DNA of 64,000 bases, from NCBI RefSeq assembly GCF_002797855.1, contig NZ_PGFB01000001.1, positions 496,001 to 560,000 on the forward strand, given 5' to 3'. The position numbers were made by a program, and so were the translations under genes. Below are positions 35,771-42,292 of the stretch, piece after piece (the first letter of the stretch is position 1; every line of letters starts with the position of its first letter). This DNA is from Compostimonas suwonensis. Lineage in GTDB: Bacteria > Actinomycetota > Actinomycetes > Actinomycetales > Microbacteriaceae. The notes beneath the pieces are model-generated. The model was not told the origin of the DNA. It saw nothing but the letters and a program-made list of their open reading frames with translations, and ran no database searches.

Positions 35771-35850
35771 CCAAACGACGGACATTTCTGCGTTAAATGT
35801 GCAATTCGGGGCGAAACGGGGCTTCTGAAGCGAAATCTCCGTCGTTTTGG
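35771..35850. repeat. Palindromic element, family A copy 3
   Basis: 80 bp. CCAAACGACGGACATTT pairs with AAATCTCCGTCGTTTTGG with one mismatch and one base missing. Both ends carry CC/GG in place of the TC/GA seen in copy 1, so pairing is kept. It lies between the convergent septum-protein and HAD genes. Confidence 0.85.
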
Positions 35851-35860
35851 GCCGTGGGGT

Positions 35861-35970
35861 AGCGGGCAGCACGGCAGCACGGCAGAAGCGGGCAGCGGGC
35901 AGCGGGCAGCGGGCAGCGGGCAGCACGGCGGAAGCGGGCAGCAGGGCAGCACGGCAGCACGGCAGGCAAG
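35861..35970. repeat. CGGGCAG/CAGCACGG tandem array right of copy 3
   Basis: GCGGGCA repeats five times in succession, and GCAGCACGG recurs on both sides. Read on the other strand it resembles the array at 35658-35745, so the whole region is a large imperfect inverted repeat around the element. Confidence 0.85.
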
Positions 35971-36021
35971 GCCGAGGCACAAGCGGGCTGAGTCACCGGG
36001 CTCGCCCGCGGCATCCGCTCG

Positions 36022-36825
36022 TCAGTCGTTGATCTCGGCCAGGAACGGGTCGTTCTCGACGAGCTCGTGCACGCCCTGCAGGATCTCGTCGGGCCGGAAC
36101 GGGTAGCGCTCGATCTCCGCCTGGTCGCTGATGCCCGTGAGCACGAGGATCGTGTGCAGCCCGGCCTCGATGCCGGCGACGATGTCGGTGTCCATCCGGT
36201 CGCCGATCATGGCCGTGTTCTCGGAGTGCGCGCCGATGCGGTTCATGGCCGAGCGGAACATCATGGGGTTCGGCTTGCCGACGACGTACGGCTCCTTGCC
36301 GGTCGCCTTCGTGATGAGTGCGGCGATCGCGCCCGTGGCCGGGAGGGGTCCGTCAGCGCTGGGGCCCGTGGCATCCGGGTTCGTGACGATGAAACGCGCA
36401 CCGTTGACGATGAGCCTGATCGCCTTGGTGATCGCCTCGAAGGAGTAGTTGCGCGTCTCGCCGACGACGACGTAGTCGGGGTCGGTCTCGGTCATGATGA
36501 AGCCGGCCTCGTGCAGCGCGGTCGTGATGCCCGCCTCGCCGATCACGAAGGCCGAGCCGCCGGGAACCTGCGACTTGAGGAAGTCCGCGGTGGCGAGCGC
36601 CGAGGTCCAGATGAACTCCTCGGGCACGTCGAGGCCGGAGGAGCGCAGCCGCGCGCTCAGATCCCGCGGGGTGAAGATGGAGTTGTTGGTGAGCACCAGG
36701 AACGGCTTGCCCTGGTCCTGCCACTGCTGCAGCAGTGCTGCGGCGCCGGGCAGGGCGTGGTTCTCGTGCACGAGCACGCCGTCCATGTCGGTGAGCCAGC
36801 ACTCGACCTCGTCGCGTGACGCCAC
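36022..36825 (-). CDS. HAD-family phosphatase, NagD-like (class IIA)
   Basis: 267 residues. The catalytic motif I is LTDMDGVLVHE, motif II VLTNNS, the cap holds NPDATGPSADGPLPATG and the late GKPNPMMFRSA and MIGDRMDTDIVAGIEAGLHTILVLTG are motifs III and IV. The class IIA group dephosphorylates sugar phosphates, nucleotides or glycerol phosphates. GTG at 36825 is chosen because AAGGAG lies five bases upstream; a longer frame to 36873 lacks a site. Substrate not assignable. Confidence 0.9.
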   Translation of the reverse strand: MASRDEVECWLTDMDGVLVHENHALPGAAALLQQWQDQGKPFLVLTNNSIFTPRDLSARLRSSGLDVPEEFIWTSALATADFLKSQVPGGSAFVIGEAGITTALHEAGFIMTETDPDYVVVGETRNYSFEAITKAIRLIVNGARFIVTNPDATGPSADGPLPATGAIAALITKATGKEPYVVGKPNPMMFRSAMNRIGAHSENTAMIGDRMDTDIVAGIEAGLHTILVLTGISDQAEIERYPFRPDEILQGVHELVENDPFLAEIND

Positions 36826-36933
36826 GGATGCTCCTTTCGCCGGCCTGTCGGGGGATCGGGCCGCTGTGGGCACCAGCCTATCGAGAGAGCCTGCGCCTGG
36901 ATCCGCGCCGCTCCTCCGTCATCCGCCCGTTTC

Positions 36934-37020
36934 TGCTCAAAACGACGGAGATTTCGCCGCACAGTGCCGTTTTCGCCGCGATTTGCGCTTAGGAGGCGAA
37001 AATGTCCGTCGTTTTGAGCA
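36934..37020. repeat. Palindromic element, family A copy 4
   Basis: 87 bp. TGCTCAAAACGACGGAGATT + TCGCC pairs with GGCGAA + AATGTCCGTCGTTTTGAGCA with one base change and one bulge. It lies between the HAD start and the end of mntR. Confidence 0.9.
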
Positions 37021-37039
37021 CAATCGTCGAGGGGGCGGG

Positions 37040-37798
37040 TCAGGCGGTCATCCACATGGCGTCGGCGGTCACGGCGGGCAGCGTGTGGTGGGACGAGTCG
37101 TCGAGGGTCACGACCACCGAGCGGGCGGATGTCGCGGCATCCGCTACACCGGCTGCATCCGCTGCATCGGCGAGCAGCCCCTCGACCACGAGATCCGTGT
37201 CGACGCCGATGCCGAGCCCGTCGAGCAGACGCAGAACAGCGGGGTCGCGGTCGCTGATGCGCAGCACCGTGCCGCGATGGCCGGGGGCCGCCTGGCTCAC
37301 GAGCACGGCCGGTGTGCGCACGACGTGGCCGTCGGCCGTCGGGATGGGGTCGCCGTGCGGGTCGCGCAACGGGTTGCCGAGACGCGCGCTCATGGCGTCG
37401 AGCAGCCGCTCCGAGACGGCGTGCTCGAGCACCTCCGCCTCATCGTGCACGACGTCCCAGCTGTAGCCCATCTCCTCGACGAGCCAGGTCTCGACGAGGC
37501 GGTGCCGTCGGATGACGCCGAGCGCACGGGCGGTGCCGGCGTCCGTGAGCGTGATCGCGCCGTAGGGAACGTGCGTCACGAGCCCCTGGGCCGCGAGCTT
37601 CTTGACCATCTCGGTCACCGACGACGGCGCGACACCGAGCTTCGCCGCGAGCTCCGAGGGTGTGACGGCTGCCGGCTGCCACTCGGTGTGGGCGTAGATG
37701 GATTTGAGGTAGTCCTCGGTCGCCGTCTCGCCGGCGGGGGTGCGCCGCTCGCCTCGGGACGAGGGGGCGGGACTCTTCTGCGGCGTGGAGGAGGTCAT
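37040..37798 (-). CDS. mntR: DtxR/MntR-family manganese regulator
   Basis: 252 residues: N-terminal winged helix (TATEDYLKSIYAHTEWQ, SELAAKLGVAPSSVTEMVKKLAAQGLV), a metal-binding/dimer region HDEAEVLEHAVSERLLDAMSARLG, and a C-terminal SH3-like domain, all standard for DtxR proteins. It is transcribed after mntH, with a 167-base gap containing a hairpin, and MntR-type boxes lie at the mntH start. The metal is assigned as manganese from the transporter neighbour; iron cannot be excluded. Confidence 0.88.
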   Translation of the reverse strand: MTSSTPQKSPAPSSRGERRTPAGETATEDYLKSIYAHTEWQPAAVTPSELAAKLGVAPSSVTEMVKKLAAQGLVTHVPYGAITLTDAGTARALGVIRRHRLVETWLVEEMGYSWDVVHDEAEVLEHAVSERLLDAMSARLGNPLRDPHGDPIPTADGHVVRTPAVLVSQAAPGHRGTVLRISDRDPAVLRLLDGLGIGVDTDLVVEGLLADAADAAGVADAATSARSVVVTLDDSSHHTLPAVTADAMWMTA

Positions 37799-37856
37799 CG
37801 TCAGCCAGACTATCTGCGAGGCCTCGCCTTGCGCCTCGCCGCGGGCGCCCCGCGTT

Positions 37857-37890
37857 GCGCGGCCGGCGCCCCGCGCTTCGCCGGCCGCGC
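37857..37890. terminator. Hairpin between mntH and mntR
   Basis: GCGCGGCCGGC pairs perfectly with GCCGGCCGCGC over a 12-base loop. Located downstream of the mntH stop and upstream of mntR on the same strand, it could uncouple their expression. Confidence 0.55.
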
Positions 37891-37965
37891 CTTCATCCGT
37901 GCCATGTCGCGAATCGCCGCCTTCTCGAGCGCGACGGCCTGAATTGCCGAGTGCGGTCCACGGGC

Positions 37966-39465
37966 TCAGGCCCCCGAGAACAGCAGCACGAGCAGCACGA
38001 CGTTGAGCGCCGCGAGAAGAGCGGATGCCACTGCCCCCGCGATCGTCGTGCCGATCCGGTTTCGGAACTCGCCCATGACCCCCCGCGAGGCGGTGAGCCA
38101 GACGAGCGGCACGAGCGCGAAGGGGATGCCGAACGACAGCACCACCTGGCTGAGGATGAGCGCCGTGGTCGGGTCGAATCCGATCGCGAGGATGAGCAGC
38201 GCGGGCACGAGTGTCACGATCCGCCGCCAGATGAGCGGCACGCGCACGTGCAGGAGCCCGTGCATGATCTCGGCGCCCGCGTAGGCTCCGACCGAGGTGG
38301 AGGCGAGTCCGGAGGCGAGCAGGCCCACCGCGAAGAGCGTCGCGACGGCGATCCCGAGCGTCGAGGCGAGCGCGGAGTACGCGCCTTCGAGCGAGTCGGT
38401 CCCGGCGACGCCGAACAGCGCGCTCGCCCCGAGCAGGATCATCGCGAGGTTGACGGTGCCGGCGATGATCATCGCGATCGAGACATCCCAGCGGGTGGCG
38501 CGCAGCAGACGTCGCGTCGAGATCCCTCCCGCTGGCGGTGCCGCTGAAAACGACGGAGATTCTGCCCGTTTCGGCGTGTTTCGGACGTTTGAGGCCGAGT
38601 TCTGGGGGAAAACTCCGTCGTTTTCAGTGGTGGTGCTGGTGTCTTCGGCGCAGGGACCGGAGCCGGGGCGTACGCGAGGGGCGGGTTCGGCGCGGGGGGC
38701 GGGTTCGGCGGCAGCGCGGGGGGCGGGTTCGGGGGCAGCGGAGGTCGGGTGCGGAGGGCGGCTCGCGTGGCTGCCGGGGAAGCGGTCGCGAGTGAGCGCG
38801 GAGTGCGCGTAGATCGCGTGCGGCATAACGGTGGCTCCGATGATGGATGCCGCGAGCAGCACCGACTCGGAGCCGTCGAAACGCGGCACGAGCCCTCCGA
38901 CCGCTGCCGCGGCATCCGGGCCTGCGACGATCGTTCCCGCGCAGAACCCGAGAACGACGATGAGCAGCAGCGAGATGATGACGCTCTCGAACGGCCGCTG
39001 CCCGTAACGGCTCTGGCCGGCGAGCACGAGCATCGAGACCCCGCCGGTGATGACGCCGCCGAGCAGCAGCGGCAGGTCGAAGAGCAGATTGAGGGCGACG
39101 GCGCCGCCGATGACCTCGGCGAGGTCGGTGGCCATGGCGACGAGCTCGGCCTGCACCCAGTAGAGGAGCCGGCGCGCGCGGCCCGTGAGACGCTCGCCGA
39201 GCAGCTCGGGCAGGCTCTTGCCGGTGACGAGGCCGAGTTTCGCCGACAGGTACTGGATGAGCCAGGCCATGACGTTGCCGGTCACGACCACCCAGACGAG
39301 CAGGTAGCCGTAGCGGGCGCCCGCGGTCACGTTGCTCGCCACGTTGCCGGGGTCGACGTAGGCGATGCCCGCGACGAGCGCGGGGCCGAGCAGCCAGAGC
39401 AGCCGCAGCGGACGCGGTGGTCGCGGTGTCGTGGCGGGGGATGTCGCCGTCTCGGTTTTAGGCAC
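37966..39465 (-). CDS. mntH: NRAMP manganese transporter MntH with an inserted loop
   Basis: 499 residues, about 70-90 more than most NRAMP proteins. Transmembrane signatures are intact: YVDPGNVASN in helix 1 and ATVMPHAIYAHSAL in helix 6, which coordinate the divalent metal. The extra length lies in the loop between helices 6 and 7 (about residues 230-318): first a Pro/Ala/Arg stretch from a tandem array, then 28 residues encoded by a family A palindrome. In relatives this loop has about 20 residues. The GTG start lies inside an MntR-type box; TAAGGT seven bases upstream is a possible -10, so the mRNA may be leaderless and binding would cover the start. Confidence 0.93.
   Translation of the reverse strand: MPKTETATSPATTPRPPRPLRLLWLLGPALVAGIAYVDPGNVASNVTAGARYGYLLVWVVVTGNVMAWLIQYLSAKLGLVTGKSLPELLGERLTGRARRLLYWVQAELVAMATDLAEVIGGAVALNLLFDLPLLLGGVITGGVSMLVLAGQSRYGQRPFESVIISLLLIVVLGFCAGTIVAGPDAAAAVGGLVPRFDGSESVLLAASIIGATVMPHAIYAHSALTRDRFPGSHASRPPHPTSAAPEPAPRAAAEPAPRAEPAPRVRPGSGPCAEDTSTTTENDGVFPQNSASNVRNTPKRAESPSFSAAPPAGGISTRRLLRATRWDVSIAMIIAGTVNLAMILLGASALFGVAGTDSLEGAYSALASTLGIAVATLFAVGLLASGLASTSVGAYAGAEIMHGLLHVRVPLIWRRIVTLVPALLILAIGFDPTTALILSQVVLSFGIPFALVPLVWLTASRGVMGEFRNRIGTTIAGAVASALLAALNVVLLVLLFSGA
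38544..38627. repeat. Palindromic element, family A copy 5, within mntH
   Basis: 84 bp, i.e. exactly 28 codons. Arms CTGAAAACGACGGAG and CTCCGTCGTTTTCAG are a perfect 15-bp inverted repeat; the terminal pairs are CTG/CAG where other copies have CTC/GAG. The mntH frame runs through it without a stop. Confidence 0.92.
38660..38755. repeat. GGGCGGGTTCG tandem array within mntH
   Basis: GGGCGGGTTCG occurs three times with G/C-rich spacers of related sequence (GGCGCGGG, GGCAGCGCGG). It encodes a Pro-Ala-Arg run (APEPAPRAAAEPAPRAEPAP) directly next to the residues encoded by copy 5. Confidence 0.85.
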
Positions 39466-39501
39466 GCCTAAAACCTTACTCGTTTTTAGGCATCCCTAAA
39501 A
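39456..39501 (-). promoter_or_regulatory. Two MntR/DtxR-type boxes at the mntH start
   Basis: Box 1, TTTTAGGCACGCCTAAAA (39456-39473), is a perfect 18-bp palindrome containing the GTG start codon of mntH. Box 2, TTTTAGGCATCCCTAAAA (39484-39501), differs at one symmetric position. The centres are 28 bp apart. Their form agrees with known DtxR-family operators, and mntR is the next gene but one. Confidence 0.85.
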
Positions 39502-39519
39502 GTGGACGGGTCCTTCCCG

Positions 39520-39589
39520 CCTCTCGCGAGTCGCGTCAAACCGGTCCAAATGAGCACGGATGGAACGATATGGCGCGACTCGCGAGAGG
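39520..39589. repeat. Palindromic element, family B copy 1
   Basis: 70 bp with arms CCTCTCGCGAGTCGCGTCA and TGGCGCGACTCGCGAGAGG (18 of 19 paired) and interior CGGTCC ... GGATGGAACG. It lies 16 bases after the stop of the DUF559 gene, between it and the mntH promoter. Confidence 0.9.
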
Positions 39590-39605
39590 TGTAGTTGGCG
39601 CGGCG

Positions 39606-40562
39606 TCAGGCGCCGCGCCAGCCGCGGGCAGTGAGTGCGCGGTGCACGCGTGAGACGGTGGTCGCCGTCTCGCGGAAGAGCGCCGTCTTGCGCACCCGCA
39701 CGAGGGTCCAGCCGGCGAGGAAGAACGACTCGACCCGCGACTGGTCGCGATCGTATTGGCGGGAATCCGTGCGGTGCTGGTCTCCGTCGTACTCGACCAC
39801 GACCTTCCAGGCCCGGTAGACGAGGTCGCCGCGGCCCACGAACCGCCCCGAGCCGTCGTGCACCTCGGCGTTGACCTCCGGCTCGGGCAGCCCGGCACGG
39901 CCCAGGGTCAGTCGCAGGATGCTCTCCGGGCGGGATTCGCTTCCCTCGCGGATGAGCGGGAGGGCCTCGCGCAGCACGCGTCGCCCCCGTCCGGTGAAGC
40001 CGTCGAGCCGCCTCTGCAGTTCGGCGATGGTCGCCCAGGGCCTCTCGGACAGCGGATCGATGGCCGGGTCGACCACAACCGGATCGAGCACGAGCGCGTC
40101 TCCGACCGCTACGAGGTCATCGGGGGAGAGGGAGGCGCCGAGGCTCAGCCACGCGGAGACGGGATCGACGACCCGGAACCCGTGCCGCTGCCGCACGGTG
40201 ACGGCGGCGTCTTTCAGCGCGTGCCCGACGATCCCTCGACCGGCCGGTGCCCGCCGGGGCCAGCCGACCGCGACGTGCAGCTCGCCGCCGGGGTCGAAGC
40301 GGGTCGGCAGGGGAAGGCCCCACAGGCGCGCGGCGGTGTCGTGACTGAAGAACGCGGTCGGCCTCATCCGCGTCGTATAGGCCGAGCAGGCGTCCTGGAG
40401 CGGATCGCCGGATGCCGCCGCGCCCGGCGCGCGCACCCCGTGATACGGCCGCGCGAGGTCACCACCGCGCAGACGCGTCTCGCCCACGCCGTGCGTGTGG
40501 GCGCGGGCGGTCGTGAAGGGTGTGAGAGCGAGGGCTGGGGGAAGGGGTGTTCGCCGCGGCAT
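39606..40562 (-). CDS. AbiEi-like / DUF559 endonuclease-fold protein
   Basis: 318 residues. The N-terminus (PLPPALALTPFTTARAHTHG, then RLRGGDLARPYHGVR) resembles the winged-helix AbiEi antitoxin-type domain found in actinobacterial members. The C-terminal 90 residues are of the Vsr/DUF559 restriction-endonuclease fold: FVGRGDLVYRAWKVVVEYDG, DQHRT, then DRDQSRVESFFLAGWTLVRV; the D-E-D catalytic layout seems kept. The start at 40562 agrees with the family N-terminus. Two copies of palindrome family B flank it. Nuclease activity is unproven in this group. Confidence 0.8.
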   Translation of the reverse strand: MPRRTPLPPALALTPFTTARAHTHGVGETRLRGGDLARPYHGVRAPGAAASGDPLQDACSAYTTRMRPTAFFSHDTAARLWGLPLPTRFDPGGELHVAVGWPRRAPAGRGIVGHALKDAAVTVRQRHGFRVVDPVSAWLSLGASLSPDDLVAVGDALVLDPVVVDPAIDPLSERPWATIAELQRRLDGFTGRGRRVLREALPLIREGSESRPESILRLTLGRAGLPEPEVNAEVHDGSGRFVGRGDLVYRAWKVVVEYDGDQHRTDSRQYDRDQSRVESFFLAGWTLVRVRKTALFRETATTVSRVHRALTARGWRGA

Positions 40563-40629
40563 CCGCCCATGATGCCCGGTGCGGCTCTCCCGCCTCGCCG
40601 CTTCTCCACAGGCCTGCACGGCGAACGCT

Positions 40630-40689
40630 CGCGAGTCGCGCCACATCGGTCCGTATCCGCGCGGATAGAACGGTTTGGCGCGACTCGCG
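40630..40689. repeat. Palindromic element, family B copy 2
   Basis: 60 bp with perfect 14-bp arms CGCGAGTCGCGCCA and TGGCGCGACTCGCG and a perfect inner palindrome TATCCGCGCGGATA. End-to-end it aligns with copy 1 in the same orientation (shared CGGTCC, GGAT.GAACG). It lies 68 bases upstream of the DUF559 start. Confidence 0.9.
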
Positions 40690-40770
40690 GGGGTCGGGGG
40701 TGGGGGAGGAGGAGGGGCCACGACTCGGGTGCGCCTCTGAGGGGGAACGCGGGGCGACTAGCCTGGGAGG

Positions 40771-41733
40771 ATGCCCGAGAGCCCGCGTGACACCGACGGC
40801 GCCGAGGTGGGCCCGGAGGATGTCGCCGACCTGTCCCGTGCGGACCGGGACGGCCGGGATGGCAGTGACGCCCGGGACAGCCGGGACGCCGGGGACGCCC
40901 AGGACAGCCGGGACGCCCGGGGTCCCCGAGGCAGCCGAGATGGCAGGGGCGCCCGGGATGGCCGGGACGGCGGGGACGCCCGGGATGGCAGTGACGCCCA
41001 GGAAAGCCGGGACACCCGGGATGGTTGGGATGGTCGGCATAGCCGGGACGGCAGGGACAGCCTCGACGGCCACGCGATCCGGGATGACGCCCCTGACTCT
41101 GCTTCCCCTGCCCCCTCCGTCGAGCTCACCACGAACGGCGTGGGGCCGTGGGCGGGCGAGTGGCCCGACGAGGACCGCTACGACCCTCAGCTGCTCGAGC
41201 AGGGCGACTCCCGCAACGTCATCGACCGCTACCGGTACTGGCGTATGGACGCGATCGTCGCCGATCTCGACGAGCACCGGCATCCGTTCCACGTGGCCAT
41301 CGAGAACTGGCAGCACGACATGAACATCGGCTCGATCGTGCGCAGCGCCAACGCGTTCGCCGCCGACACGGTGCACATCGTGGGCCGCCGCCGCTGGAAC
41401 AAGCGCGGCGCCATGGTCACCGACCGCTACCAGCACGTCGAGCACCACGAGGATGTCGCGGCTCTCGTCGCCCGTGCGAACGCCGCCGAGCTCCCCATCA
41501 TCGCCATCGACAACGTTCCGGGCTCGGTTCTCATCGAGACGTTCCGCTTCCCGGAACGGTGCCTGCTGCTCTTCGGCCAGGAGGGTCCGGGGCTGTCGGC
41601 GGAGGCGATCGCGGCGGCGCAGAGCGTCGTCGAGATCAGCCAGTTCGGGTCGACGCGGTCGATCAACGCCTCCGCCGCGGCGGCGGTCGCCATGCACGTC
41701 TGGGTGACCCAGCACGTGCGCTTCGACAACTAG
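40771..41733 (+). CDS. SpoU/TrmH-family RNA 2'-O-methyltransferase
   Basis: 320 residues. The knotted SPOUT domain occupies about residues 130-315: HVAIENWQHDMNIGSIVRSANAF (motif 1 with Asn and Arg), LLLFGQEGPGLS (motif 2) and SINASAAAAVAMHVW (motif 3), all intact. It methylates rRNA or tRNA ribose; the target cannot be read. Residues about 25-102 are an Arg-Asp-Gly low-complexity extension encoded by a minisatellite and absent from the catalytic fold. TAGCCT lies six bases before the ATG, suggesting a leaderless mRNA. Confidence 0.92.
   Translation: MPESPRDTDGAEVGPEDVADLSRADRDGRDGSDARDSRDAGDAQDSRDARGPRGSRDGRGARDGRDGGDARDGSDAQESRDTRDGWDGRHSRDGRDSLDGHAIRDDAPDSASPAPSVELTTNGVGPWAGEWPDEDRYDPQLLEQGDSRNVIDRYRYWRMDAIVADLDEHRHPFHVAIENWQHDMNIGSIVRSANAFAADTVHIVGRRRWNKRGAMVTDRYQHVEHHEDVAALVARANAAELPIIAIDNVPGSVLIETFRFPERCLLLFGQEGPGLSAEAIAAAQSVVEISQFGSTRSINASAAAAVAMHVWVTQHVRFDN
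40843..41075. repeat. Coding minisatellite (GGGACG-CC type units)
   Basis: Degenerate 9-base-type units such as GCCGGGACG and GCCCGGGAT repeat about 25 times, giving alternating Arg-Asp-Gly/Ser/Ala residues. All unit changes keep the reading frame. The antisense and third frames are also open because of the repeat. Confidence 0.9.
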
Positions 41734-42292
41734 CCGCCGCCCGAGCCGCTGACGCACTGCCGCTCGCACCGCGGCCCGTCTCGCACCGCGGCCCGTCTCG
41801 CACCGCGGACCCACCCGCACCGCTGTCCGCACGCTCCCCGCCCTCTCACCGCTGCCCCGCACGCTCCCCGCCCCCCACGCTCCCCGCATCGCGCCCGCCC
41901 CGCGCGCGCCCCTGCGTCCGCCCCGCCCTCGTACGCCCCGCCCCTCCCCTCGCACGCACGCCCACGCCCCGCCCCCGCCGCCTCCCTGCCCCCCTCCGCG
42001 CCCCAACCCGCCTGCGGCGGACGTTCATCCCTTATTCATCACCCCTTTCGTCACCCGAAAGGGGGTCGTCACGCGTGAGCCCGGGGAAAAACCACCCCAA
42101 TAAGGGTGAATCGGGGGGTGAAAGAGCTGCTCATGTCCTCATTTATGCCTACACATCGACAAACCTTGAGTGCATACGGACATTCTCGCGGGGGCTCCGA
42201 TGCCTTCGGCGGGCCGCGACCCCCTGCTCCTCAGCCCGAGGTTCCCGAGGTCGAATGCGGTCTGCCCCGCGATGCACCATAGGGGATCTTGC
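41734..42292 (+). promoter_or_regulatory. Regulatory region before the giant surface protein gene
   Basis: 560 bases without a gene. First come three tandem 17-bp units TCGCACCGCGGCCCGTC (41764-41809), then a C-rich stretch to about 42015. From 42020 GC drops. There GGGTGA-type heptamers cluster: reverse-strand sites at 42024-42031 (GGGATGAA), 42039-42045 and 42051-42056, and forward sites GGGTGAA at 42104-42110 and 42116-42122. These resemble MalT-type boxes in layout, and a MalT-like regulator gene lies directly after the surface protein gene. The promoter boxes themselves are not clear. Confidence 0.5.

Noticed and set aside
35861-35970. Possible CRISPR array from repeated GGGCAGC units
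   Set aside because: The units are 7-9 bases with no unique spacers and no cas genes; it is a slippage array.
36826-36873. Longer N-terminus for the HAD phosphatase
   Set aside because: The GTG at 36825 has AAGGAG at good distance and matches the family start; the upstream 16 codons have no such support.
41734-42020. Genes in the C-rich spacer before the giant gene
   Set aside because: Open frames here consist of Pro/Arg/Ala runs due to C-rich composition; no start site or GC3 pattern.
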